From: Brugia malayi
Taxonomy: Eukaryota; Nematoda; Chromadorea; Rhabditida; Onchocercidae
Length of the DNA: 64,000 nt
Direction of reading: 5' to 3'
Assembly: GCF_000002995.4 (NCBI RefSeq)
Contig: NW_025062284.1
Span: 62,001 to 126,000 of the forward strand
The first letter of the stretch is position 1. Every line of letters begins with the position of its first letter. This document shows positions 45,996 to 58,858 of the stretch, piece after piece. The position numbers and the translations under genes are program-made. Below the pieces are notes generated by a model. It was not told the origin of the DNA, ran no database searches, and saw only the letters and a program-made list of their open reading frames with translations.

Positions 45996-48258
45996 AATAT
46001 CCTCGATTAGCATTAAAAGTAAGATTTTACTCCAGAAAAAATCATCCAAATCATTTGAAATGAATGTGACAAGATTTCATGGCACCAATATTTTTTTACA
46101 AATATTTCTCGAATTACTTATTCAAGACCGAGTAGTATAATAAGTGCTAATTACAAAAGCAAATGTTTGAATTTTAAAAAGAGCAAAATTATGAGTGTCA
46201 TTATCGAGAGTATTGTTTATGAATACGAACAACTGAATGAATTTAAATAATAATTAAAGCATATTTTTAAGACTGAAGAATTCTCATACCTGAATTCTTT
46301 GCCATTCTATTTTAATTCAGGTGCAAAAACGGAATTACCAAACCATTTCAGTATTCCAGTAGTCTGCCGGTCGGATGTGTGGAGACTGCTTCACTGAATA
46401 AATTAATTGTAGCATTTCATGATGACAAAACAAGTATACCTTTAATCAATCAAAGAAGTTACAATATTACTAGAAAATTGCATTTGAAAAGTTTAAAGCG
46501 ATTCATTCGGAATTTTCCAAATGTATATTTATTTGCTTTAGACATGGTTTACTTTATGGTTCTTTTTGCAATGCAATTTTAATTTCACCTTAATTTAATA
46601 AAAGTTGATGGACTGACTTTTTAATGTGTCCTATACTATGTAAATCACCGTGTCCCTCTTGTGATATCTCTTATCTCACTTCGTCTTTAGTATCAGATTG
46701 TTTAGTTTATTTCATGAAGAAAAGTGAATAGCTGCCAGATTCGATATGAATTAATAAAAATGGAAGGAAATTATTTGTTCTCTCTTATTGAAAGATAAGT
46801 TCTTTCTGAGAAAATGTCATCAGTAAATATTTCTTTTATCCTGAAGGCCAAAGTTTGAAATTTTTGTGAGTGAATTCAATTTGAAATACTTTCCATCTTT
46901 TCAATAATCGTTGTTGAGTTTCTGATCGCTTACTACGATGATTTAGGTTTTACTTTAGATTTTCAGTTCATGATTAAGTCTAGATTGTTTGCAATTGTGA
47001 GATTTGGCCTAGACTAGCAATCTAAAGTTTGGATCTAGACGTCCGAATCAAAACCTGCAATGGCTTCTAACTACTTTTTGATTTTTAATTGAAAATTTGA
47101 AACTAATTATAAAATTGCCTAATAAAGGAAAAAGTAATTTAAAGGAATTACTGCACATGAAAGAGTCACTTACAATGTTGGAATCAATATTTTCGAAATG
47201 AAGATGCAATAAGACAAATAAAGTAAAAAAGAGGTTCTCAAACCTGAAAAGAGATTCAAATCAAAGTTTAGTTTTAAACAATAACAACAAGAAATGATGT
47301 AAAAATGAGTGGGAAACAACGAGAAAGGATTACACATTTCAAACTGAAAATGTGATTAGACTGCAAATGATTTTCACCGGTGATATACCTCATTGTCATC
47401 ACGAATAGTTTCTATCATTGGATGTTGGCATAATTTTCTGATGGCTATTTCTGTTGACAGGTACATTTCCATAATTACTAATTAAATTTCTATTATATGA
47501 ATTAAACAACTTTCAATCAACTGTTTTCACATATTGCAAGATTGATCGACAAGGAATGAAAGAGATCAAGAATACCCGCACCACGGGAAGGATAAAGAGT
47601 GGTAATGAAAAGTGGAGGAATTACCCGTCTTCAAAATCTCTACCTCATATCGTTAGCTGAGATTTTGATGCTAACAATTTCTTATAACCGGAAATAGATG
47701 AAATGGGTCATTTATGACAGAAGAGAAGAGAAAAAGTCAAAAATGAGCTTTAAGCTTAGATTTAAACTTCAGGTCACGTAGATTAGATTTCTTTTTGAAC
47801 TATCGTTATAACCTATAAAAATGAGTTTGTTTTGCAATATAAAAGTGATCTATGCAACCTGTCGTATAATTATATCAATGCATGACATTATGACATTCTC
47901 GTGATTAATATATTGCATATATGTTTGCATATATTACACATTAATAAATATTGCATATATGTCTTTTCCGCTTTTTTAAATTACTTTCTTTGCTGCTACT
48001 AAAATTTAAGTATTTACCTATCTATCTATCTATATATAAATTAAGTATAAATTTAAATACTGAATGTCGTTGAAGTTGATATTCATTGTCTCTTGCGGTG
48101 TTATTCAGTTCTTTCCGTTTGCGTCAAAAGGAAAGAATTCAGATCGAAATCCAAGAAATTTGAAATCATAAAAGGAAGCGAACATATAAATGCAACTCAA
48201 ATTTGCTTAATTTCATGCACGTTCAAAATGATTTTTTGACAGAACTGCTATGACATAT
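45996..48258. other. Gap: nothing recognised
   Basis: AT-rich, no supported gene. A TATC microsatellite lies near 48020. Confidence 0.4.
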
Positions 48259-48621
48259 GTAAAGTTAGTTCTATATTATAAAAGCGCAACTGTCAAGTTA
48301 GTTCTATATTATAAAAGCGCAACTGTCAAGTTAGTTCTATATTATAAAAGCGCAACTGTCAAGTTAGTTCTATATTATAAAAGCGCAACTGTCAAGTTAG
48401 TTCTATATTATAAAAGCGCAACTGTCAAGTTAGTTCTATATTATAAAAGCGCAACTGTCAAGTTAGTTCTATATTATAAAAGCGCAACTGTCAAGTTAGT
48501 TCTATATTATAAAAGCGCAACTGTCAAGTTAGTTCTATATTATAAAAGCGCAACTGTCAAGTTAGTTTTATATTATAAAAGCGCAACTGTCAAGTTAGTT
48601 CTATATTATAAAAGCGCAACT
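48259..48621. repeat. 33-bp minisatellite, 11 copies
   Basis: Eleven nearly identical units (GTTAGTTCTATATTATAAAA plus GCGCAACTGTCAA). Because 33 is divisible by 3, the plus strand stays open as VKLVLYYKSAT x 11; I regard this frame as a by-product of the repeat. Confidence 0.97.
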
Positions 48622-51600
48622 GTCAAAGCGCAATAATTATTTACTTATGATTTCGTCCTATCTTCACTGAAACATTGTCGAATGTTGCAAATTTGCAAAT
48701 CCTAGCAAGCTCTGCTATGCAAGAATGTATTAGCTATGACACTGACTGACTGTCACATATCGCTATATTTGCGATGCATTTGCGACACACGAGACGAAGA
48801 ATTGATTTGAAGCCTTCATCCGCTTGCGATAAGCTACACCTTCAGAAGATGTAGACATAGTGAATGACAAGGTACCCGAGGGTTAAATATTCCATTCTGG
48901 CAGTTTCTATCTTTAGTCGAGGTAGCTCTTTAAAAATGAAAAGCTTTACTGTCATGTCTCCTTCAGTCAATTGATCGCAGTTCTCATTTAGTCATTCATT
49001 CACTCATTCCGCAGATCAATCAATCAATCAATAAATCAATCATTCATTCATTAACTAAAGCTATTCGTTGATCGATAATTAGTTTGAAGGATAATTGCGC
49101 CTCACTGCTTCCTCCTACATACACCCCCTTCCTTTTGTTCAGTCGCCTGTTCTGCTTTTCTTTCATTTACAGCAATTCGTTTTACATTTGCATAATTTCG
49201 GAATAAAATGCGCCGGAATATAACCATGTGCCGGAACTGCTTTCTGTTTCAGTTCGACTGGTAAATGTGTAGCATTTGAAAGTTTGTTTTCTCAATTTTT
49301 CATTCAGATTGCATAAACGTTTCGCTGTATTCGCAAATAACTCTATCGAATGAGTACATTCCGAGGTAGAATGAATGTTTGCGGAAAAAACATCGACAAT
49401 ATACGTAAACTGAAATGAAGCTAAGAAGCTATTTACCGGTTGTAAAAATCGGACAGTTCAGGTTGTGCAATCTCAAATGGAAGTGTAAAGATCATATCGT
49501 GAATCATCTTCGCTAACATATTGCATTTTATCATTGCCTTGTTCAGGAATGTACTCTACCTTCAGGCTATAGCAATTCCGGTATTACTGCTAGCTTACTT
49601 TCATTCAGTAAGCGGAACGATAAGACTAAAATTGTTGACGGAATTTTGAAATTATATTTCGATAACTTTACTGAGAGCTGCGGTAGCAAAAATGAAGAGG
49701 AAAGTAGCAGCACGCAGTATAAAGCAGTAGGAGTACGGATGAATTATTTCCTAATGGCTTCTTCCTATTTCGGAAAGTAAATCCATCCATCCATCCATCC
49801 ATCCTTCCTTCCTTCCTTCCTTCCTTCCAGCCATCCGGCAATTTGCTGGTCAGGAAATGAAGTTTTGTGGTGCATGAAACGAGCAGTAATGTCTGCAGGA
49901 AGAGCGAAACGCTTTCGTTCCGTTTCACTGCACCCTCTCCTGCCACTGCTACTCGATGTGTCTCCGCGCGGAACTGCTTTGAAATCCATCCAATCTGAGT
50001 GAGTGACTTCGAATTACACAGTCCTCTCAACTTCTCTACTCTTCTCATCTTTGCATAATGTTAGTTTGTTAGTATGACATCTTTACAAGTAGATTTGGCC
50101 GTAACATTTTACAAACAGATTTGGCCGCTTCTGATTAGGGTTGGTCTCCGGCGGAGTGGGATTCTCTCACTTAGCAATGATTCCGTTTTTCTGGATGGAT
50201 TCTGGACACTGAGCTAACAAAAGGAAAGTTTTCATGAGTTACTATTAATTGCTTTAAATTCTCCTATTTCTATCTATTTTCCCGCAAAATTATGCTCATT
50301 CATTTAAAGTGATTCGTTCAAAGTAAATTCTTTCGTTCATATTTTCTGTCTTTAATATGTACTGAAAGTTCTTTTCTGTTAGCGATGTGTCTTTGAGTTT
50401 ATTTGCACTACAGAACATCGTTAAATAATTAATCAATGTATTGTTTTCCTTGAATGACTTAATCTAATCAATTACCCTCACCTGTCAGGTCTAATCCCCC
50501 CCTTTTTCCCGCGGGAAAAATGCTGAAATGGTTTGCAGTGCAAAGTGAGAATATGCAAAAAGTTGAAATTACTATTCGTCTTGTTTAGTTTCATTTAGAA
50601 AAGAGCACAAAGCACTTTAGCTGGTGGTTGTAGCGCTTCTTCCCTTATTTCATTTCATATCGTTGCCATCATCTCATTTCCGCCATTGTCACCATTGTCA
50701 CCATTTCATTGTCAATATTGTCAGTACTGCACTCTCTTATGCTACGTACTGTATTTATATAGGATTGCTTGTCATCTTCAATATTACTTCTATTGATTTC
50801 TCATGGAATGTACAGCTTTCAGGAATGTTTTGAATTTTGAATAATCATTTCCTTTCTGTTCAAACTTTATTGCTATTTGATCAGTTTCTGAAAAGAAAGC
50901 TGAAATGCTTCCAGGAAAAAAAAAGAAGCAATAGCAGGAAGAGCGATGAAATGTCTTGAACCGGAATAATGGTAGGCTTTTTTTTTATTAAAGCACAAAT
51001 GTTTTGCCTAAATATTTAGAATGCTTTTTCGATTATTTCAAAGGAGGCAAAATTGCCTGCAAAGAAAAGAAAGTACTGAATGGAAAATTATTTGCTATGA
51101 TAGTGTAATTTATAATAGTTATCTCTTATCTTTAGTCTTTTTATCAGTTGTTTGAAGATAAATACTTTTAAGCTTAGCAAGTGATTAAGTTCGTTTACAT
51201 GAAATATTTAGTCATCTCTTCTCATGAGTTTCTCTCCGATATGCAACTCCAATTATTCTTCTCTCTCTTTTTTTGCATCCTTGTTCGCCTGGAAGATTCG
51301 GAATCGTTAGTGCTATTCGAGAGTTTAACAAAGTTTGCAGTGGCGCAGTGCTAACCACCAACCAGAGCCAACTATCAGTTTACTTAAATAATTTCGACAA
51401 TGCTGTGGTGACACTCTCCCTTCGGATCTCGTATTGCTTCCTTCAGTCTTCCTTCTCCATTTCTTGCACAGCTATCCATCGATCGGTCGATGTGTGCTTG
51501 CTTGCTTCTTTATCAATTATCAATTTCAGTCCTTAGGCATAGAGCAAGTTACTTGCTTGCTTACTGCTTAGGCGTGCATCGATTCTGCCTTCCTCTTCTG

Positions 51601-52280
51601 GCCACAACATTAGGCAAGTAAGACAACAGCAGTTCCTCTCATATCATTTATGTAGATGTCTGCTGACTATCTGAAATTGTGGTTGGAAGTGGAGCAGGGT
51701 AAGAAGGAAGGTAGGTATGGTTGGTATCAGTGAAGAAAGTGGGCAGGGAAGTAGTGTCATCTCTGAACTTTTGCAGAGTGCCTTGGATTATTATTTGATA
51801 AACTGTGGAATGAAGAATTATACTAGTGAATTTCTCTTTTTCTATTTAATCATTTTATAAGCTAATGAATGAGTTAGCTAATGAATGAAAATTCACCTAG
51901 CTTTACCAGGTGGCATCAGTTGGGTATTTATTATCAAGCTCATATCCCACCCAGTTAGCTTAAAGGAGGGAAATGTATTCCTAGTTTCGAGATGATTTTT
52001 GGAAGAGAACGGAAAATGTCAAAGGTTAGCTGTTGTCTCCCGTCGCATACCCATCGTCTTTATCACCAATAATGACACAACAACACTACTACATCTGCAG
52101 GAATTTCATTTTGTCAATATTTCCAATGAAAAGCTGAAAGGAGATCAAGAAGAGATAGAGGTCAAATAACTCTACTGCTAATTAGAGAGTAAAGTTAAGT
52201 AATAAACTTAACTATCTGACTCGAACCCAATCATTCTCTATCTCTACTGACCTAGCCAATCCATACATTTTTTTTTTCAG
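48622..52280. other. Gap: no gene assigned; microsatellites
   Basis: Contains TCAA/TCAT runs at 49017-49052 and a CCAT/CCTT tetranucleotide tract at 49784-49829 that produces low-complexity minus-strand frames. The 5' exon of the following LRR gene, with its ATG, should lie here but I could not place it. Confidence 0.4.
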
Positions 52281-55073
52281 TTCACTGTCGCATTGTTGCA
52301 TGTAGTCCGGTTTTTTTTGGCTTTCTGCGTCTTTGGTGCAGTAGAAGCCAAGCGACAATCTATTTCGGAGGAGGAGGTGACAATTTCTCTCTTTTCTCTT
52401 TAACTCTGTAAAACTACAATAGACCAGTAGTCATTTACTGCATGTGTCCAAGTGATTGTAGGATTATAGGAAGATGTCGAGAAAGTATTCATCAATTTGG
52501 CTTTTAGGATCCAAATTCACGCTTCCAATGCCAGGGATCGCTGAGTGATTACGCAGCTTGTCAATGTCGAGAGCAGGACAGCGAATTGTCTTGCATAAAT
52601 GCTCAATTTGTTGATACTGATATTTTCCTCCATGTAAATAATCTTTACAGGTATACAGCAATCAATTCTGTCTTTTTCTCAGTTCGGGTAAATAGTGATT
52701 AAAATTCCATATATTATTTGCTTTTTCCGGTAAGACGAAAACGTTTCTTTTTTCACTTTCAGGCACCTCCGGAAAGTGACATTTCATGGGAATAACTTTC
52801 AAGATCTTCCTAACAGTCCGTTATTTGGACGAAATAAACATGAAAATATCGAGGTAATTCGAGATGCTGTCACACAGAAATGTGCTATCAAAATTTTCTT
52901 ACACTACATTGCTTACTAAATTTTCAAATAAACAAGTGGTTGATAGAGTTGAGCTCTTCTATTCCACTCAGTTTTCATTTCATCTTCAGTTTAAGACTAT
53001 TAGTTATCAAAAACTTCAGAATCTGAAGGACAGTGATAAGAATGCAATAAGAGCTAATTTCTTATCTAAATTTATTTGCTTTATTTTGCAGGTGCTGAAT
53101 ATTTCAGCAAATTACATTGTGAATTTGCACTCGAATGCACTGCGAGGAATGCCAAATTTATTGGTGCTCGATTTGAGTAATAATGAAATTGTGCTCAAAG
53201 AAGAGGATATCAATTTCCTGTCACATACTCCAAAATTGAAACAGGTGAGTGGACATTTCAAGATATAATTGGGAAGGTATGCAAGGCAGACTGCTTCATA
53301 TATATTGAAAAAAGCTTCACTCATAGTCTGTATCGTAGTATCTGTATTCTGTTTGGGAATTCATAGTAATTGTTTATCGCTGTCACTTAAGAACTTGACA
53401 ACTTCGAAATTAAATTCTGAACATGCGAGGTGGAATAAATTATAATTTAATTTCAATTTGATCCTAATTGATTTTTCAATATATGAAATACTAGTGTAAG
53501 ACTGATTTGAATTTGTTTGCTGGTTCAGTCCGCTAATATGCACACTTTTTTCAGCTGTATTTGAGACGAGCATTCACACTGCTTGTCAATCGTACCGTAC
53601 AGTTTTCTCTGATGATGCGAATGTTCAGGAAAGCTAATTTAGAGCAGCTAAATGTAAGCTTCTCTTTTCAAATTGACATTTAAAATATCTTTCTGATGCT
53701 AACATGACTCTATGCCATCTCAAAATGCTTTGCTATTTTCGAAAAGCACAAAACACTGACTGATTGCATAGTGTTAGTGATTAAGCGCAATTTCGATGAA
53801 TTCTTTGAAGCTATATATCATTTCCTTGTGGAATGAAGGGTAATGAATTTGGGTATGAGAGTAATGAATTTGGGTATAAGAGTAATGAATTTGGGTATAA
53901 GAGTAATGAATTTGGGTATAAGAGTAATGAATTTGGGTATAAGAGTAATGAATTTGGGTATAAGAGTAATGAATTTGGGTATAAGAGTAATGAATTTGGG
54001 TATAAGAGTAATGAATTTGGGTATAAGGGTAATGAATTTGGGTATAAGAGTGATGAATTTGGGAAATGTAAATATTTGAATTTTCTTTCTGTCATTTTTC
54101 GTTGAATGAAAAATCATTACTGCGTACTATTGCAGTACATTGATCTGAGCTACAATTATTTTACCAAACTACCCTACAACTTACCATGTCCATTCCCATC
54201 CTTGAAGTATCTCGATTTGCGCCAAAATTTTCTTCAAACGATCAATCTTAATACGACATGTTTATCCAGAATTGAGACTATTGATCTTAGCAGGTAGCAA
54301 TTTCTCATTTCTTTTATTCATGTTGCATTTCAAAAAGTTTTTTTGAAGTATTGAAGTATTTTGAATTTATTCGTGTACAATTTTTCAGAGCAAATTTAAA
54401 GAATTTCTGCTTTAAAGTGAATGAAAGTTGTTTGGTACCTTCTCATATTAAATTTTTCTGTCGATATGTGTCCACTGCTTCACGTTTTAATGACTAATCA
54501 GACTTAGTTTCTGATGTTTGATTTAAATACCATCCAGTAATCCGTATAGTATGTTTTCATTATTAAGCTCAACTACATCTAGGAATCATATTCGTCAACT
54601 GGATGAAGGATTTCGACAAGGAATCGGCAGATATGCACAGCCAAATTCGTTGTTATTAAGAAATTCGTTTCATTGCAACTGTGAAAGTATTGATTACATC
54701 AAATGGATTCGAAGTACTGATAAGGCATGTATTTCAATATTTTTTGATAAGATATGCTCAGATAGATATCAGAAGACGAGAAATGATATGCATAATTTTA
54801 ATTGATTGAGCTATTGAAATTGTCTTATATCTTATCAAATTAGAAAAATTTAATTGAAAAAAAAAGATTTTAGCATTATTTAATTGATCCTTTCAGATTC
54901 GTGACAAGCATCAGCTCTCATGTCATCGAGCCAGTCCACCTGCTTATGCTGGAATTTCATTAGTTGATGTACCGTTGGAAAAGTTAGACTGTACAGTACC
55001 TCTTACCATAATATCGAATGTGGGCAACACGATACTCTCGACAACATTTCTCCTTTTTGCACTGTTCTTTTGA
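52281..55073 (+). CDS. Extracellular leucine-rich-repeat protein, probable GPI anchor (5' end incomplete)
   Basis: Eight exons are predicted: 52281-52376, 52508-52650, 52763-52853, 53092-53244, 53555-53653, 54136-54293, 54538-54724 and 54897-55073; phases agree at every junction and give 367 residues plus a stop. The first exon holds a signal-peptide core (VVRFFLAFCVFGAVEA) but no ATG, so an upstream exon is missing. Next is a cysteine-rich N-terminal LRR cap (C-Q-G...AACQC...LSC). The repeats include HLRKVTFHGNNFQDLP, VLNISANYIVNLHSNAL, NLLVLDLSNNEI, YIDLSYNYFTKLP and LKYLDLRQNFLQTI. A C-terminal cap follows (NSFHCNCESIDYIKWI, then LSCHRASPPAYAG and LDC), and the protein ends in ILSTTFLLFALFF, a tail typical of GPI attachment. 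The intron after 54724 appears to use a GC donor. It resembles the C. elegans LRON-type extracellular LRR proteins; likely a surface adhesion or signalling protein. Ligand unknown. Confidence 0.78.
53835..54065. repeat. 21-bp minisatellite in an LRR-gene intron, 11 copies
   Basis: The unit is AGTAATGAATTTGGGTATAA plus G. It lies in the intron between LRR exons 5 and 6. Because the unit is 21 bp it leaves several frames open on both strands; these are not genes. Confidence 0.97.
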
Positions 55074-55822
55074 TGTTTGTGACAGGTCACTGTCCTGCGA
55101 GCAGCATTATTCGTTCTTCCGGTGCTGGTGATACTCTCTTCTGTATTGCATAGAAAAATGGATTACTTGGAGATTATATCATTTGAAAGAAATATGTTAA
55201 TCATAAATTTAAACTTGTAACATTGTTAACTGAGTATTACAAACACCTCTGAAATAGTTTCTCTAGTCAGTGTAGAATTTTAAGTCGTTTTGATTTACAT
55301 ATTTTCTTTTTTACTTAACTTTTATTTGACCTCATCCAACTCCTAGCATCACTACTAATCTAGATAGTTCGCATCGTTCATTTGGGAGTTTGCCACCTTG
55401 AATGAAAGTATTGCAACTTTTATCATTTGTGGAATAAAGATCAGATCTCTGTATTGTTGTATAACTTCCATTACGATTCGATTACAGCTTTGAATCATAC
55501 ATTCTTCTTTAACCAAATTAATAAATCTTTTTTCAAAAGCTCTGAGACAAAGACAGTCTATGCTAATGCTAATCTCCTGCAACACTCCTTTTGATGCTTA
55601 TATTTTGAATAAGAAATTATCTCATTCTTTGATTGCTGCTCTTAGAGTAAGTAAGTAAGTAAGAGTTGTATTATAGTGAACATTAAATATTCAGAGATAC
55701 CTTTTTTATGAAACATTTTAAAATGAAAAGCATACGTCCTAATTGAGCAATGAGTAGATGACAAACTGGGAGAGAGTAACTGCAGAATTTTGATAAAACC
55801 TTTGAATTACTTTATGTGCATA
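55074..55822. other. Gap: nothing recognised
   Basis: 3' flank of the LRR gene; GTAA microsatellite near 55650. Confidence 0.4.
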
Positions 55823-56190
55823 TTAGAGATTAGAGAAGCACGAATTGGTAGGCGCATCAGACTTGAGGACCATTTCGCTCTGATAACAAGAAAGGGCCTG
55901 AATAGTATCAGTGACAAAAATGAAATCAGTCGTTTGTCCTGAATGGTCGATTGAAATTATTTGGGAATTCACTGACAGATGAAATTTCTTAACAGAACAA
56001 ATATATGTGGAATTCAATTCAGGTAAATGACAGAGTAAGACTGTTTGGGTTGTGAATGTCGTAGAGTGGTCAACGATAAAGGAATTAGAGAAGATAGTAC
56101 TCGGAATACTTCCCAATAATTTGACACTTGAAAAGAGTGAGCTTGACGGAATGGAAACGTAGTAGGCCGTATGAGATCCATCCGTTATAT
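55823..56190 (-). CDS. Candidate exon of an unidentified secreted or membrane protein
   Basis: The minus strand is open for about 120 codons, from just after a stop at 56191 to a TAA at 55823. The peptide has extracellular character: ITDGSHTAYYVSIPSSSLFS, two glycosylation sequons (NIT, NST), paired cysteines (LLCHLPELNSTYICSVKKF) and few charged runs. It has no usable ATG, so it would be a last exon with a TTTTTAAG-type acceptor. A more canonical acceptor (TTTTCCAG, about 56220) opens a different frame that ends near 56090, so which frame is real is unclear. No family recognised. Confidence 0.35.
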
Positions 56191-57010
56191 TGGCTTAAAA
56201 ACCGGAATGTATCACTGGAAAAGAGAATAGGGTTATTGCATAATTACATTACCGTACGGAAAGGATGTTCATTCCGGTTTCGAGACCATACAGAAATGTG
56301 AGTTTAACTGACGACTGCTAAATTGGAGAAATAAATGATTGCAGTGGAAGTATTTGAGAATTATCGCTGGTAAAGGTAAAAGAGATAATTACACTATTTA
56401 AAAGTAGAAGAGAAGAACCAAGGGATATGAGGTGAACCCAGGACCAGGCATAGGTAGAGAATTCATTCAAATAGAAATCATTAACTGATAGCAGGTGGTG
56501 GTCTGTCAGTGATGGTAACTCTTGTGAAATTGCATAAACCGATAATTGATTTCATTATAATCGGTTTCTTCTTTAGGATCAGAATAAGCAGAAATCAGGA
56601 AAATAGACAGAAAACAGGAATAGATAGGAGAAGTGGAAAGGAACTGAACTGTTATTTCGATTGTTATTTACTTGAGTATGTCTAAATAAATGAGTCATCA
56701 AGCAGATAGACCACATCCATGGAAAGTGTTCGGAGTTTGAAAGTTTTATCTTAGTGTGATGACTCTAAGGAAAGGTATCGAATTTGAATTTGAATAAGGA
56801 ATGGATCGATCATTGATCACATTGAAAGGAACAAACTGATATGACATTATATTGCATTGATGGAAAAATTGGATGAAATTTTTTGTACTGAAAAGAAACG
56901 AAACTGCTGGTAAACTCAAAGGAATAAAAATATTTCAAATATCAAAAACTAAAGTTACGGAAATGACAAAATAACGAAAGATCTCGCAAACTTATTGATC
57001 AGATGGGCAT

Positions 57011-57118
57011 ATCTCGAAATAGATCAAATAAAATACATAGAGCTTTATCTCGAAATAGATCAAATAAAATACATAGAGCTTTATCTCGAAATAGATCAAA
57101 TAAAATACATAGAGCTTT
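57011..57118. repeat. 36-bp tandem repeat, three copies
   Basis: Three essentially identical units beginning ATCTCGAAATAGATCAAATA. Confidence 0.95.
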
Positions 57119-57740
57119 TATACTAAACTTAGGGTGACAAGACTGTCGTCTTCATACTCAACCAATAAATCTTAGTCATTTTATACTGATGACGTGAGCT
57201 AAGCTCATAAAAGAGTCACCTGTTAAGCTAGTCTTCTTAAGCTTGCATGAGATAAGATGAGATCAGTAAAATTATTACTCTCTGGTTGCTGCTGATAACA
57301 TTTCTGATAGCTTGAACACCTGTCTGCTATGCAATTATCATATCAGAATTATTCCTCTCCTTCCACTGAAGCAACTCATTGATAAATGGCCACCTGCTTT
57401 GAATCAGTGACTGATTCAGTGATCGAAGTATTTGCTGAGACATTGGTTTCTCCATGAAAATTTTCAAACAAATTCCTTTATAAATGTCCTGAAAGATAAA
57501 CAATTCGCTTAATTTACAATTGAAAAATATAAGTAAAATATGATTCTTAGAGGTATTAAACTTATTATCAGTTCAATTTATTATCAATTTATTATCAGAA
57601 TTAACGTTTCAGTTTAAATATTAGATGAATTCCAGCAGAAATCCTTAAGCACAGAAATCACGCAACTTTATAAATGCTAGCAAATGTCAGTTAAATTTTT
57701 TGCTGTGTAATTCATTTGTCAGAGCAAACAGCAGTGTGTT

Positions 57741-57839
57741 AACCTATGTACTTGGCCATTAACCTATCTACTTGGCCATTAACCTATGTACTTGGCCAAT
57801 AACCTATGTACTTGGCTATTAGCCTATGACTTGGCCATT
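57741..57839. repeat. 20-bp tandem repeat, five copies
   Basis: Unit AACCTATGTACTTGGCCATT with 1-3 changes per copy; the last copy is 19 bp. Confidence 0.93.
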
Positions 57840-58606
57840 TTCTTGGGCTTCATCTATACAAGGTGTGTTATACTCAAATTATTTGATTGTAATTCAAAGC
57901 AAATTGTGGGCGAATGACGGTTAAATCAGTCTTCCAATCACTTTTCCGGAAAGATTATTGATTGGTGCACTTTTCAGGAAAGATGACTGCTTGATGCTTA
58001 TTGAATTCAAGCATAAACAATGGAAACAGAATGAAATTTTTTCTGATCTCAAATTCTGGAATCACAAAATAATTTCAGGAAAGCGCACACTGTTGAAGAC
58101 AGGAATTCTGTGCAGGAATAACGATAATAGCTATTACTAGCAAAAAGGGGAACTTACCTGAGAATACTGCAAGTTTTAAACTGTTACTTCTGTCAGATAT
58201 TCGTAATATGCAAAAGTTGTTATCACTGATAATATCACATCACTTTCGATTAGGTAATCTCTTCAAGCTTTTTCCGTGAAATATTTCCTTGATCCCATAA
58301 CAATGGCAATATCCTGATAAGAATTATCAATAATCGAGTACTTTCTGTTCTTATCTTTTCTTACTGTTATCGAGCCTCATGAATTTATTAAAATGCTTTC
58401 TTAAGATAAACTTAATTTGATACTGATATTATATGAAACACACAGACTTGACTACTTTCAGGTTCAGTAACAATAAGTGCTTCAGTATCAAGCTTGAATA
58501 ACACTCCTGTTTCTGTAATTGCTTTAGTTTCAAGAAGAAAAAAAATCAGTAAATCTCAGAGTCGTACTGTTCGATTTACGTATGCAAGACGTAATGACAA
58601 CGCTAA

Positions 58607-58858
58607 TTTGTCATGGATTATCTTATCAGTTTATCAAAATGTCATGGATTATCTTATCAGTATATCAAAATGTCATGGATTATCTTATCAGTATATCAAA
58701 ATGTCATGGATTATCTTATCAGTTTATCAAAATGTCATGGATTATCTTATCAGTTTATCAAAATGTCATGGATTATCTTATCAGTTTATCAAAATGTCGT
58801 GGATTATCCTATCAGTTTATCAAAATGTCGTGGATTATCTTATCAGTCTATCAAAATG
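58607..58858. repeat. 31-bp minisatellite, eight copies
   Basis: Unit TGTCATGGATTATCTTATCA plus GTTTATCAAAA. Because 31 is not divisible by 3, all three plus-strand frames cycle through the same peptides, which produces three overlapping spurious open frames. Confidence 0.95.

Larger units (their letters stand above)
56191..58606. other. Gap: unassigned, two short tandem repeats
   Basis: No supported gene. The repeats at 57011-57118 and 57741-57839 are listed separately. Confidence 0.4.

Noticed and set aside
49668..50048. 126-codon minus-strand ORF rich in KEGR and DGWM repeats
   Set aside because: It is the translation of a CCTT/CCAT microsatellite with ordinary flanks; no domain or splice support.
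53811..54117. Long open frames on both strands over the 21-bp array
   Set aside because: They exist only because the unit length is a multiple of three and contains no stop; they lie in an intron of the LRR gene.
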